A stretch of 64,000 nucleotides of DNA, taken from the NCBI GenBank assembly GCA_026008535.1, contig BRKX01000010.1:26980001-27044000 (forward strand). The letters run 5' to 3'. The position numbers were made by a program, and so were the translations under genes. This DNA is from Perilla frutescens. Its lineage: Eukaryota > Streptophyta > Magnoliopsida > Lamiales > Lamiaceae. The notes under the pieces are model-generated. The model worked only from the letters and a program-made list of their open reading frames with translations, did no database searches and was not told where the DNA came from. Of this stretch, positions 1 through 11,455 are shown piece after piece (position 1 is the stretch's first letter; each line of letters opens with the position of its first letter).

Positions 1-55
1 TCTCTCCTCTCCATTTATTTCTCTCTAACACTCACGATTTTTTTCTTTGTGCACT

Positions 56-73
56 TCTCTCTCTCTCTCTCTC
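56..73. repeat. (TC)n microsatellite
   Basis: Nine uninterrupted TC dinucleotides lie in a wider pyrimidine-rich stretch (1-110). This is seen directly and no function is inferred. Confidence 0.9.
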
Positions 74-539
74 ACCTATTTCCTCTATATTCTCTTTGTT
101 TGTTTTTATAAACCATTTACTAAATACAAATTGAAAAATTATGATAATTAAATAATTTATTAAAATAATAAAATATTATAGCTATAAATATAAATATGGT
201 TAAGAGGATTTTTTATGCAAAAAATTAAAATTGATGATGCCGGTTTAGACACGATTTTGAATTCTTAATGATTTTTTGTTTTTTACATTCACATGCACAT
301 TCTAAATTTTTAGGATTTTTTGATTTGTTTGTAAACGCTATTATTCTTTTTGGATTAAATGATATTTTTTGTCTAAATTATCTCAGTTATATTTTTACCT
401 TGTTTCATCTTTTTCATATAATATTGTTGATTCACGTATTTATCTTTTTTTTTTAATTATCTCGTCCAATTCTGATTTAGGTATTTATTTTAATTTTTCG
501 TCAATGATTCTATTATTATTATAGTTCGTGGTAAAATGA

Positions 540-2800
540 CATATAACTCATGCTGGAATAATTCATAGTCCATGCTAAAATGACATAACCTATGCTGATA
601 TTGATAATATCGTTCAAATTTATTTCTGATATGTGTGATAAATGCTGCTGATGTGAGTTACATGTTAGATAAATTTCACAATAAAACTGAAAGTCTTCAA
701 TTAAACAACAATAACTTCATCCATATATAAACGTAATACTGATATGTAACGTCATGCTAAAATATCTTATACACTATGCTAATATGAGAGTAATTTAATG
801 CTAAAAATTCATAAACGCAATGTTTTTTTTTTCATATAATATATCAAATTATATTTTTTTCATGCTATTTCATTCAAGATCTTACATGCATGGCTTTGTT
901 TATCCGAAGAAATATGAAGAAAAATATAAAATATTCATTTTTAGGGCTTATTTTATTTTATTTTAAGAATATATGACTTTTTCTCAAAGAGTTTATAATT
1001 TTCTCAAGCATAGTAGTTAGCATATCCAATCATCATCAAACAATGTTATTACATTAATATTAAGGTTTATCAATCTCAATTACTGTTTAGAATATGATGC
1101 TAAAATCAGAGAAGTATGAGGCTAAATATGTTCTCATTATGGTTTATTGCATCCCCCATTATTGTTTTATTAAATCATGATAAAAATGGAAAATTATCAG
1201 ACTAAAATGAGGGATGTAGCATGCTAAACTTGATGTCACATTCTCATTAGGGATCATTGTTCCCAATTAGGTTTTATTACCTTCCCATTAGGGTTTATTC
1301 TTCATAATTAAGGTTTATTACATTCGCATTATGGTTCATTATTCTCAATTAGGGTTTATTGCATGACCCGTTACTATTTATAGTATCTTGCTAAAATGAG
1401 GGATGTATTAGGTTAAAATGAGGAAATTGAAGAATAAGGCTAAATTTGATGTCCCGTTACCATTAGGGTTCATTTTTCCCAATTAGGATTTTTGACATTC
1501 CCATTAGGGTTTACTGTTCTCAATTAGGGTTTATGACATTCCAATTAGGATTTATGACATTCCCATTAGGGTTCATTATTCCCAAGTAATGTTTATTACA
1601 TTCGCATTACGATTTTCTAGATCCTCCATTGTTGTTTAGTAGATCATGCTAAAATGAGGTAAGTATCAGGCTAAAATGAGGGAAGTAGCATGCTAATTTT
1701 TTGTCACATTCCCGTTAGGGTTTATGACATTTCCATTAGAGTTTATTACATCGCATTATAGTTTATTGTTTATAACATCAGGTTAAAATGAAGTGAGAAT
1801 GATGTTAAATTTGGTGTCCCAGTTCGATTAGGGTTTATTGTGTCCCTATTAGGGTATAGAAGACCATGCTAAAATGACGGAAGTATGATACTAAAATGAA
1901 ATAGTGTATGATGCTAAAATAAAATACTGTATGACGTTAATAAAACAATAATATCATACTCGTATAAAGAAAAATTCACGCTGACAATGACATTTTCAAA
2001 TATTCATAACAAATGTCTGAAACTAATATTCATCACCTTAAACTAATATTCTTCAACTTAAACTAATATTTATCAACATAAACTAATATTCATAAGAAAT
2101 ATGTCTTGAAACTAATAGTACTTGCAGAAATTTCATTAACAGTACAAATCACTTCGACATAACAAATGCTTCAACATTAATTGGATCATCTTCACATGAG
2201 AGCATGTAGTGTAGGTTTTCCTTAGCTTCGATCCTTTCACTTTGTATGTTATTGTCTGCACTTAGAATTGCAGCACATATTTTGCTCTCATAAACTTTAT
2301 CTCGTTTCGGAAAATATTCTCTCATTTTCTTTCTTAGTTGTCAGCCATCTCCTTCGTTGCTTCACTTTCTCATTCTTTTTTCTTCTTTATCATCAACTCA
2401 TGTTTTTCGTTTTGTAGTATCTGTATAGGTGTAGGTATTTATATAAAATTGTTAGAAAAATATTCATAATATCACCCGCTAAAATGTATTGCACAACATG
2501 CTAAAACGTATTACACAACATGCGAAAATGAGAATTTTAATAACATGCCTCCAAATGAGTTCACCCCAATCTAATAAGAATATCTTTAATTTGATATATA
2601 ATTTGCGTAATTTTGATTAAAACGAGCAAGTGATGAACACAATGCTGATATGAGTTACGAATTATGCTCAAATGTCATATATATCATGCTATTATGTGAG
2701 TAGTTTCATGCTAAAATATCATAAACGTAATTATGTGAATTATAGTTCGTCATGCTAAAATGCTATATAGGTCGTGCTAAAATATTATATACGCCATGCT
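540..2800. repeat. AT-rich non-coding region with a dispersed ATGCTAAAAT word
   Basis: No gene is visible apart from the small ORF noted at 2149-2325. The word ATGCTAAAAT and close variants (TTGCTAAAATGAGGG, CGTGCTAAAATATT) recur more than a dozen times, irregularly spaced. From about 1080 to 1860 they alternate with a second module built on CCCATTAGGGTTTATT. This looks like a badly decayed minisatellite or the subterminal repeat zone of a transposon. There are no clean unit boundaries, so I cannot say which. Confidence 0.6.
2149..2325 (-). pseudogene. small coding-like relic, function unknown
   Basis: A 58-codon minus-strand frame begins MREYFPKRDK and ends VEAFVMSK followed by a stop. Its composition is rich in charged residues and balanced, unlike the Phe/Ile/Leu/Tyr-rich chance frames around it, so it resembles a terminal exon of a real protein. 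I recognise no motif or family. The upstream minus-strand DNA (2326-2420) reads Lys/Glu-rich in other frames, which would fit an extension broken by an indel or an intron. It lies 1.8 kb from the Ulp1-like gene and could belong to the same transposon. It could also be chance. Confidence 0.3.
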
Positions 2801-3229
2801 AATATAAATTTGGGGCTGTTTTGTATGAAAAATATGCCTGAAAATTGATTTTTGTATTTTTCATCTATTTTTTTCAAATAAACAATGCAATATGGATCTT
2901 AAATGAAAGAGTATGAAAAGAGTTTTAATTTGATATATGATTTGCATAAATTCGATTAAAAGCGAGCAAGTTATGATTGCTTAAAGTTTCTACAATATTT
3001 GTACAAATATGATAACATCATCATTTATATTTTGACGGAAAGAATTTAACCCCCCATTTTTTAAGTTCAATTTATTTACCAATATGCCACCGCCTTTTTA
3101 AAAAAATTCAACATATTTACAAGTTTGTCATCGATAATCTATTTTAATCTTAGCAATCCAAATTTATGAATGGGTGGATGGGATGGGTTCCTTGTTCCCA
3201 CATAGGGGAGGGTTCCCACCAGATCCACC

Positions 3230-3232
<3 letters not shown>

Positions 3233-3266
<34 letters not shown>
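3233..3266. repeat. (TA)17 microsatellite
   Basis: Seventeen uninterrupted TA units directly follow a short GC-richer patch (3180-3232, GGGTTCCCACC and CCACCCCC). Confidence 0.95.
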
Positions 3267-3269
<3 letters not shown>

Positions 3270-3471
3270 GGTTGATCCCAATTTCACAAAGAAGCAAATT
3301 TGATCGTGGGCCTATATTTGGTTTTATGGGACAAGTTTCAAATTGGAGTTTTAATTGGACATGCTCATTTGCAAGGCCCAAATACAATTAAAGGCTAGTG
3401 ATGCAATAACTCGAATTGATTGATTCACGGTCAATTGAAAATTTAAATAAATTATCAATTATCTTAATCTC

Positions 3472-4150
3472 AAGAACTCCTTGATATGAGTATAAACTAT
3501 CTGATAAATTTATAATTAAAATTTTAAATTTAAGAACTCCTTGATATGAGTATAAACTATCTAATAAATTTTAAATTCAAGAACTCCTTGAAATGAGTAT
3601 AAATTATCTAATAAATTTTAAATTCAAGAAATCCTTGATATTAGTATAAACTATCAACTAAATTTTAAATTCAAGAACTCCTTAATACGAGTATAAACTA
3701 TCTAATAAATTTTAAATTCAAAAACTCCTTGATACGAGTATAAACTATCTGATAAATTTAAATTCCAAAAATTAAATTCCAAGAACTCATTGATGCGAGT
3801 ATAAAACTATCTGATAAATTTAAAGTTCAAAATTAAATTCAAGAACTCCTTGATACGAGTATAAACTATCTGATAAATTTAAAGTCCAAAATTAAATTCC
3901 AAAAACTCCTTGATACGAGTATAAAGTATCTGATAAATTTAAACTCCAAATTTTAATTCAAGAACTCCTTGATACAAGTATAAACTATTTAAAGTCCAAA
4001 TATTAAATTCAAGAACTCCTTGATATGAGGATAAATTATCTAATAAATTTTAAATTCAAGAACTCCTTGATACGAGTATAAACTATCTGATAAAATTAAA
4101 TTCCAAACTTTAAATTCAATAATTCCTTGATACAAGTATAAACTGACTCA
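3472..4150. repeat. 47-61 bp minisatellite, about 13 units
   Basis: Head-to-tail units open with AAGAACTCCTTGATACGAG and continue TATAAACTATCTGATAAATTT. There are two length classes: about 47 bp in the first half (3532-3720), and about 57-61 bp in the second half, where an extra AAATTCCAAAATT segment is added. Units differ from one another by a few substitutions. The array ends about 18 bp before the apparent first exon of the Ulp1-like gene, so it probably lies in what was an intron or the 5' flank of that gene. Confidence 0.9.
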
Positions 4151-4168
4151 TAAATTTAATGTTGACAG

Positions 4169-5540
4169 GGTTGCTTCGGCGGGGCCAAATGGGTCTCAAT
4201 ATTTGGATTCCGATCCGATTGATCCATGGTTGGTTGCATATGATGAGTATACTATTGATGAGAAATCGGGATTCCCATCAGCTTTCATGAAGAAGAATGA
4301 ATGACATTTAAAGGAATTGACTGCGAATGAGAGACATGTGGTTGACTACTTTTTCCACAACCACCGTGCATGCATCGAGTAAGTATTATGTTTTGTTAGT
4401 AATTTTATTGGTTTAAAATATTGTAGTGATGTATAATTTTCTTTTTCATTTTTATTTTTTTGCAGTTCGAATGTTTTCTCATGCAAGGGGTAGCTTTTTC
4501 CTATCATTTTCATTGATGCAGTCATTGCAAGAAAGTGTCTTTATCCACGTAAGTATCATCGACACATGGGCTCTGCTACTCGATCAAGTTGAGAAACACA
4601 ATGCATGAGTGGAGGCTAGGCGTCAGTCGAAGATATTATTTACCGCACAACATTATGTAAGTTTTTATAGTTCATTTTTAGAAGACGTGTTGATACATTT
4701 TTTTAATTATGATTTCTTTTTGCGTTGCATGTGTTATCTGGTTTTTTTTGTTTACTTTTTTGTCAGTTGTATGTTGGTGATGTTTTCAAAGTAAAGAACG
4801 TCTTGGAAAGTATGAAAGAGTCGGAGATTAATGAGGATAGGCTAGGGGCTGTTGAATCTAGGAGGAAGATGTTAAGGGGCTGCTGGAAATATAGCTTGGA
4901 ACGGATGGGCTCAATGAATGGTATGATTACAGCCAATTTATTGTTTCTGTCTATTCATTCCGGTGCTCATTTCTTCCTTACTGTGATCGATTATTGTGAG
5001 GGGGTAATCCACCATTTGGACAACATGAAGCATTCAAGTGTGAAAGGCACTGTTTACTATTAGTTGTCATGTTTGCTTGTAAGTGTTTATCAATGGCCTG
5101 CTTTATGTTTTTTCCATTTTCATTGTTAATATTTGTACTTGTGTTTATGACTTGTTTGTTTTTTTCCTTGGATATCACGATGAGTTTGCTGTTTACCTCG
5201 AGGAGATAAAACATCCAAAAGCCTCAGAGTTAAGGTTGTATGAGGTAGCTAACGTGGAGTTTAAATGAAACAAGCAAACTGGTGGATTTGACTATGACGT
5301 ATATGTGATGAGTCACATGCAGATGTTCGACGGGAAGGCATATTCGTGTCCCGACTTAGGAAAAGTTTGAATTAGTTTTTTTTATATTTTTTTGCTTTCA
5401 GTTTATATTCTCCTAACTAATTTCTAACTTTGTTTTATCGGCTTGCAGTCTTGTGGTCGAAGGAAGCTCCAAGGGTTGTATTGTTCCCGTATTGCTCTTA
5501 CAAGAATGAACAACTGTAGATTTGAAGTCTATAAGTCGGT
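4169..5540 (+). pseudogene. Ulp1-like cysteine protease (C48), broken, transposon-type
   Basis: C48 proteases cleave SUMO-like tags, and plant MULEs and other DNA transposons often carry Ulp1-like genes. An exon-like stretch at 4169-4378 starts after TTGACAG, ends at a GTAAGT donor and has an in-frame TGA. The next donor/acceptor pairs I can place are 4379-4465 and about 4659-4768. The third block (about 4769-5060) holds the catalytic-histidine region GAHFFLTVIDY followed by HHLDNM, which supplies the family's Asp. The last block (about 5180-5370) aligns with the active-site region, but where the family has Asp-Cys-Gly this copy reads DYDVYVM, so the nucleophilic cysteine is lost. A stop precedes it (5265-5267). 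The gene is therefore dead both in frame and in its active site. The family call rests on the His/Asp blocks and the aligned VYVM segment. Confidence 0.65.
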
Positions 5541-6716
5541 CATGGCTTCATGAATAGGAAGAAGAAGTGATTGAGAATTTTGTATTATGACTTGAGTGTT
5601 GAATATTTGATACACTTGAACAACTCTTTGTTATGTTTTGATTTGGTGGCTGGGATTTGTTATATGTGGAGAGTTGGTTATCTTTGAAACATGAACTTGT
5701 TTGTACTTTGATGATGATTGGATAGGCTAACTACTATGCTTGGATTATGTGTGGTATCTGTACTGATGAATGGATTTTCTTGGATTATTTAATTTTAATC
5801 AATGATTTGTGGTTAGTATTATTGTATTTTAAATTTTGTATCATTTAAGATGTTATTTTGTGGAATAAATTTTCTATAAAGTAGTCAATGTGTTTATTTC
5901 TGAACAACAATTACTGCTTCAATAATGACCATAACTTGCATTTAGGGAAAGACAAATTTATTTTCAGAAATAAAATTAGTATCATTTGTTAAGTTATAAA
6001 GTATCAAATGTTAAACAAAAAAGAAACATTAGGTTCTCAAAAGGTATCATTTATTCGGTGTGAAGGTATTAATTAATATACATAACCTGTTTTTAAGGAA
6101 AGACAAATTTGTCTGCAGAAATGATGTTAGTATCATTTGTTAAGTTATAAAGTATCACATTCAAAAAAAGATAACATTAGATCCTGAAGAGTATCATTTA
6201 TTCGGTGTAAAGGTATCAATTGACATACAAAAATGTATCATTTAAGAAACATATGTAATATCAGATTAAGAATAATAAGAATGTATCATGTCCCACCCAA
6301 TGAGTATATGTTTATTTCGATATTGAAAAAACTTAAAGAAAAAAAAAATTTCATAAATGAATGTTTAAGAAATGAAATTACATCATAATAGTATTCCAAA
6401 ATCATAAATTTCTTACATAATAAAATTCCATCAACATTTTGATGCAAATTCAACTCTTAAAACATCCCAAAATAAATTTAAAAATTGAGGAATCTTCAAT
6501 CCAAGAATCTGCAAAGTAAATTTAAGATATGAGTCAGATAGATAGAAAATGTATCATTCATTTATCACAAAAGTATCAATTATTTTGAAGACATGTATCA
6601 ACCTTATATCCATCTAAAACAAATGAGGGTTGGGAGTCTTTGAGCCAAATTCATTCAACTGAGTTGAGTTTGTTTTACCATTGCTCTTTTTCTTTCGGCC
6701 TTTCTCAATTTACCCC
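5541..6716. repeat. AT-rich spacer with a roughly 155 bp tandem duplication (5935-6245)
   Basis: No gene is visible. Two adjacent, diverged copies of about 155 bp begin GGAAAGACAAATTT and share GTATCATTTGTTAAGTTATA and GTATCATTTATTCGGTGT. The heptamer GTATCAT recurs across 5800-6600. This spacer separates the 3' ends of the convergent Ulp1-like and FAR1-like genes. Confidence 0.7.
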
Positions 6717-6983
6717 TTAATTCTTTTTTTTTCCTTCCCTTAGTTGTTGCTTTGCTAGATCGAGTATACTTACAGATGATGTGGACAAATCCACATCTTC
6801 AATTAAATTCGCCGTAGTTGCTACGACCTGAACACCATCAAATATGCTCTTAGATCCATCTTCTACAATCTTTCTTATTTCTTCATTAGCTTGGGCTCTC
6901 AGAATTATAGTGCAGTAGTTCCTAGCCATCTTGTGCCTCCAAGAATTGAAATGTAGCAAGTTTATATTCTTATTAGGTGCACT
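6717..6983 (-). pseudogene. FAR1/MULE transposase-like gene, C-terminal part
   Basis: This minus-strand frame continues the SWIM-domain segment at 10585-11059 across the hAT insertion. The residues SAPNKNINLLHFNSWRHK directly follow LWDKADSA on the far side once the 3.6 kb insert and one target-duplication copy are ignored. It is the poorly conserved C-terminal tail of FAR1-related proteins, which derive from MULE transposases, and it ends in a Lys-rich REGKKKN before a stop. Basic residues continue in another frame just downstream (6660-6715), suggesting a frameshift near the original end. I see no catalytic residues in this part. Confidence 0.6.
6976..6983. repeat. hAT target-site duplication, left copy
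   Basis: GGTGCACT lies immediately outside the left TIR and is identical to 10585-10592. Eight bases is the hallmark length for hAT transposons. Confidence 0.95.
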
Positions 6984-9900
6984 TAGGGATGTCAATCGGG
7001 CCAACCCGTTCAGTTTCGGGCCAACCCATTTCGGTTTCGGGTCAATTCGGTTCGAGCTGAATCGGTTAAAATTTTTTTTGGGCCAGAAATTCTTGGCCCT
7101 AATCCTAACCCTTCAGTTTTCGGGCTAGCCCGTCAGGCCAACATGTTTACGATGAAAAAAATTAAAATGTATAGCCGCATAATTAAATACACATTTACAA
7201 AGATAATAAAAAAGACAAACATAAGATCTAATTAATACCAAAGTATTCGAATAAAGAAAAAAAATCCACCGATGGAGAGAAGAGTGTGAAAAACTACAAA
7301 ATAGAAAGAAGATCGAGCTGCAAACTACACCAGTCTAAGATTTTAAAAATTTCAAACTACATGAGTTTAAATAGAAGAGCACTCTTCCTCAGTGCTCTAC
7401 ATCAACAGAAGCTTCTCCAACTTCCTCTAAATCTGTTTCATCTTCATAGTCTTCATCATCTATTAAAAAAAGTGATAACATTAGAAAAAACACGAAGAAA
7501 TTATTTAAACTTGATGGTAATATAATATTACCTTCTGAAGGAAATCCATGTAACCAGTTACGTGTGCAAATAAAAGCTTGCACTTTTGTAGGGAGAAGTT
7601 TATTTCTGTATTTTTTCAAAACATGGGCACCAATACTGAAGCTAGATTCTGATGCGACTGTTGTAATAGGAATGCTAAGCACATCACTCGCCAATCTAGC
7701 AAGGTCTCCAAAACGAGATTCTTGAACTTTTCAGTATTCAAGCACATCTATGGTGGCTGATTCATCTACCTGATCTTCTTCCAAATATTTATCCAAGGAA
7801 GACTTTGTATCACCAGTGGAACCACTTCGATAATTCTTGTAATCCTGCACCATATGTTAACAAAAAAGAAATATAACTAAAAATATAGACACGCACAAAA
7901 AATCTGAAATTAAAAACATAACTTACATCAATCACCCCTTGATCCAAATTTAATCCTCTTCCTCTTGCTCCTTTCTTAACTCCACCAGAAATCTCAAATT
8001 CTTTTCCTTGAGATGCAGAAATGGGAGCTACAGAAGATGAACTAGCAGTCCTCTTTTTATACTCATCATACAACAAATACAACTTTCTCTTCAAATCATC
8101 AACTTTATCTTTGCTAGAAGTTGGATCAATTTTTGAATAACAATACTCCAACAATTTCAGTTTCACCCTTGGATCAAAGATGGCCCCCATTGCAAGAATT
8201 TCACTGTACTGCTCCCAATATTTCTCAAACTTTTTTTTCATGTTCACAGTCATATCTCTCACAACTTCATCTTCACTACTAGAATGTTTTTCCAACAAGC
8301 ATGCAATCTTCCAAACTTCCATAAAATACAAATTTGCAGTTGGATAAGATGAGCCTGAGATCAAAGTAGTAATAGTATAAAATGGACACAAGAATTCAAA
8401 CATCTTTTCCCCTCTTGTCCACACTTCCGGTGTCGGGCATTGCTTATAAGCCAAATCATCAAATTCAAGCAAACTGAAAGCATCACGATATTTAGTCGCA
8501 CTAGCAAGCATCAAATATGTGGAATTCCAACGAGTAGCAACATCCAAGGAAACTGAAGATGTCATTTCAATGTCAGCTTTTTTAACACATTCTCGAAACT
8601 CAATCATCCTTGCTTCGGATCCTTCTACATATTTGATACTTCCTCTAATTTTATCCAAAGCATCACTAGCAACTTTTAACCCTTCTTGAACAATAAGATT
8701 CAGAATATGCGCACAACATTTGACATGAAAATAATCACCATTACGCAACACAGATTTTTGCAACAAAAGTCGTGACTTTAACATTCTAGCCATGTTATTA
8801 TTAGCTGCAACATTATCCAATGTTAAAGAAAAGACTTTTTTTATCTATTTCCCAATCTATCAAACAATCATAGATCTTTTGAGCCAACTCAGGAGCAGAA
8901 TGTGGAGGAGGCATAGCACAAAATGCAAGTATCTTGCTATTCAACCTCCATTTTTCATCCACAAAATGCACAGTAACACAAATATAACCCATATTAGTGC
9001 AAGCTGTCCAAATATCAGAAGTTAAGCACACCATACTATGAAGGTTTTTCAACTTACCCTTTAATTTCTCCTTTTCGGATTCATACATTTTCATAACATC
9101 AGAAGTCATTGTGTTTCTAGTTACAAGCTTTATATCCTCGTTCAAATACTTCAAAAAGCCCCTCATGATTTTATATTCAATCCACTTAAATGGAAGATCA
9201 TGTGCAATTGAAACCTTGGTTATCCATTCACGACATGTTTTTTCATCAATCTTTTTATCCCTAGCCTTTAGTTTTCCTTCATGGTCAACAAACATAGAAC
9301 TCACATCTCCAAATTTTGGTTTCTTCTTACACTTCCCTAGATGACGACTTAAAGTTGAAGTTCCATACTTAGTACCCTCATATGCATATGTTTTTCCACA
9401 ATGATTACACTTGGCCCCCCTTACGATTTTTGCTATTTTCAATTGAAAAATGGTCCCAAACCTCCGACGTTCTTCTCTTCTTTGAAGCGGATTGAAAATC
9501 ACCTAAAATCTCCAAGTCATCACCTTCAACGCTTTCATCATGAATATTTCGAGATGCACCATCCATTTAGAACTAGAATAAAAAAATAGTAAAATAAATG
9601 CATTAGCTTAAATGTCATCCAAAATGATGGAATAATAAAATATTTCTCTCTAAGAAATCAAACTTTATCGGCGGTGCTGTGTATAATTATGAATTTGTCT
9701 TTGTATCATTTATACAAGCTTTTATAACTAATGTCTAATTATGACCCATGAGAAGAAATCAACTATTAACTAAGATATCGGCGGTGTTGTGTACTCATTA
9801 AATAAGCATCATCATTTGATCTATAGACAAAATTAAATATCGAATGAAACAAAAATTGTATTAAATCCAAAGAAGCATTATTATAACATTTTAGTTATTT

Positions 9901-10584
9901 AATTAACACAGAACTAATATAAGCCAAATGCAGAACAAATCGAAATTAAATATCGAATTAAACCTTATGAATTCTTGGCTTTCGTTTTCTCTCCCTAAAT
10001 TAGCAAATTATACGGCCATACACAGTCCAGTTGTCCACACAATTATTAATTAATAATTATCCAACACACCTACAAATCCTTCAATTCCATAACAAACATT
10101 ACGGCGAAAACAAAGATTGTATCTTACACTCACTGTGGAAGAGTTGCTTGTTGTCACAGTCGCAGGTCGCTATTCCTGTAGAGAACTCGTCGACACCAGT
10201 GGAGCCGTGGAGATGTGGGACAAAGATATGGGGCGGCTTGGCTAATGGCTAGGGTAGTAGGGTTCGATTTTCATTTTAGGGATACGTATCAGTTCAGATG
10301 TGAGAATTGGGAGAGACGGGCGAGAATGAGAGAACGAGATAAAAATTGATTTTTTTACTTAAGCAAAAAACGACGTCGTTTGAATTCTCAGTTTTTTTTA
10401 AATAACTCCAGCCCGGCAGGCCGACCTGAAAACCGATCGGGCCGACCCGAAAAGCCCGCCAGCCCGAGCGGTCCGGCCCGGTCGGTTAAAAATTTTTTCA
10501 GGCCAAAAAAAATCGGCCCTAACCCACCATTTTTTCGGTTTTTTCGGGCCGGCCCATTGGTTTCGGGCTAAATTGACATCCCTA
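6984..10584 (-). mobile_element. complete hAT-superfamily DNA transposon (3,601 bp)
   Basis: The element is bounded by terminal inverted repeats TAGGGATGTCAAT (left) and its inverse ATTGACATCCCTA (right), with perfect 8-bp target duplications GGTGCACT. Subterminal zones of about 150-180 bp (6984-7140 and 10400-10584) are much richer in GC than the interior. They repeat TTTCGGGC/GGGCCRRCCC words, the arrangement expected for transposase-binding subterminal repeats of Ac-like elements. One transposase gene lies on the minus strand. A large leader (9567-10400) contains two copies of TATCGGCGGTGYTGTGTA (about 9667 and 9777) and no other gene. The element sits inside the FAR1-like gene, so it is younger than that gene. 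Confidence 0.93.
7389..9566 (-). pseudogene. hAT transposase (RICESLEEPER-like), three lesions
   Basis: The product would cut and paste hAT elements. I start it at MDGASRNIHDES (9566), upstream of the longest frame, because this frame leads smoothly into a BED-type zinc finger (CNHC then H..KC near 9315-9410). Further on come SDIWTACTN and LDNVAANN, which carry the expected acidic residues, the CCAHILNLI motif of hAT transposases (near 8700), and a C-terminal hATC dimerisation domain with SIPITTVASESSFS (near 7650). Two plausible introns show good borders: 7845-7926, and one ending just upstream of the last 20-odd codons (about 7460-7530). The lesions are an extra base in a G6 run (9415-9420 on the plus strand), an extra base in an A7 run near 8837-8843, and a TGA where the family has Trp, near 7733. 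The stop is at 7389-7391. Two homopolymer shifts could be sequencing errors. Confidence 0.85.
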
Positions 10585-11059
10585 GGTGCACTGTCAGCTT
10601 TGTCCCACAAATCTTTTTTTAGAAATTTTATCCATCTTTTCAGAATGTAACAACTTGGTATTTCTTTGACTGAATTTCTACTGAGTATCCTCAAGTAGTG
10701 GGAGCACAACAATCCATATTTCTCAAATCTCCTACACATGCAAGTTATGTAATTTTCTCCGGAACAGAAATTCACCTTGTAAGCAGTCCGAGCATCATGG
10801 TTATGGACATCATATACCCTGACTACCAATTCTTCACCCACCGTGTTGACGATTGATGATATAGATTTAAAAAAGCCATCCTCAAAATCATGGAAAACTA
10901 AGAGTGTGTACACCTAAGAGGTACGCTTTAGCATTCCAATCAATGGTAGATGTGAACCCAGTATTGCTCGTGAGCATTCAAACTCATGAACTTCTTCTTC
11001 GCTTCTCCATCTCTGCACCATGTCTTTGAAGATTGTGTAGAACTCATCCAAGTTTATAG
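10585..11059 (-). pseudogene. FAR1/MULE transposase-like gene, SWIM zinc-finger part
   Basis: Minus-strand sequence shows the C-terminal half of a FAR1-related or MULE transposase-type protein. A segment like LDEFYTIFKDMVQRWR leads into YTLLVFHDFEDGFFKS, then the SWIM zinc finger ITCMCRRFEKYGLLCSH (CxC...CxH) and the conserved ILKRW that follows it. There is one in-frame stop, at 10911-10913, between the two blocks. The N-terminal DNA-binding and DDE regions are absent: homology ends at 11059, where an LTR-like end begins at 11060. The hAT element interrupts it on the other side. The Ulp1-like gene downstream is convergent, so both may be remnants of one MULE. Confidence 0.75.
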
Positions 11060-11412
11060 TGTAACACCCTAAATTCTATAATTTAAAATGTTACTCTTTC
11101 TATTTTTTAAAGCGTAAAATGATTAACTACAATAATAGTTCGAGTAAATTTTTTTTTTCTAAAACAATTATGTTAGAAATCCCAAGTACAAAAACATGAC
11201 ACAATATATACTTTTCAGAAATATATATACTTAGATCAAAATATCTACATTTCATAAACTTCAATATACTCCAGTTCATTTCAAAAGGTAACTCATAAGT
11301 TCTAAAATATAAAATTGATACCCAAAACATTGATAAAATTATAATATTCAATTACCAGTTTAAGTTAGTCCAAAAACACTAAACGAACACAAATATCAAG
11401 TTTAAAATAATT
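11060..11412 (+). mobile_element. LTR-like fragment beginning TGTAACACCC
   Basis: The start TGTAACACCCTAAATTC is the classic 5' end of many plant Gypsy LTRs, and it cuts cleanly into the FAR1-like homology. The sequence stays AT-rich to 11412 and resumes after the Sirevirus solo LTR at 22420-22479. No internal domain is visible, and the matching ...GTTACA end is not found before SIRE-A begins. The call rests on the terminal motif and the sharp junction only. Confidence 0.45.
11408..11412. repeat. TSD of Sirevirus solo LTR, left copy
   Basis: TAATT is matched exactly at 22415-22419 on the other side of the solo LTR. Confidence 0.85.
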
Positions 11413-11450
11413 TGTTAGGAAAAACTATCAAGAGTGACCTATCAAAAGTA

Positions 11451-11455
11451 ATCCC
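11451..11455. repeat. Copia-1 target-site duplication, left copy
   Basis: ATCCC on the left matches ATACC at 20831-20835 with one mismatch. The uninterrupted sequence in SIRE-A (AATCCCTGCTGAGG, near 58955) supports this insertion point. Confidence 0.75.

Noticed and set aside
268..456. A Phe/Leu/Ile-rich 62-codon frame
   Set aside because: T-rich sequence gives chance hydrophobic frames; there is no motif, codon bias or neighbour support.
1260..1860. Interstitial telomere array
   Set aside because: TTAGGGTTTA words are separated by unrelated sequence and never form consecutive TTTAGGG units.
10380..10571. A Pro/Arg-rich plus-strand frame
   Set aside because: It is a translation of the GC-rich subterminal repeats of the hAT element.
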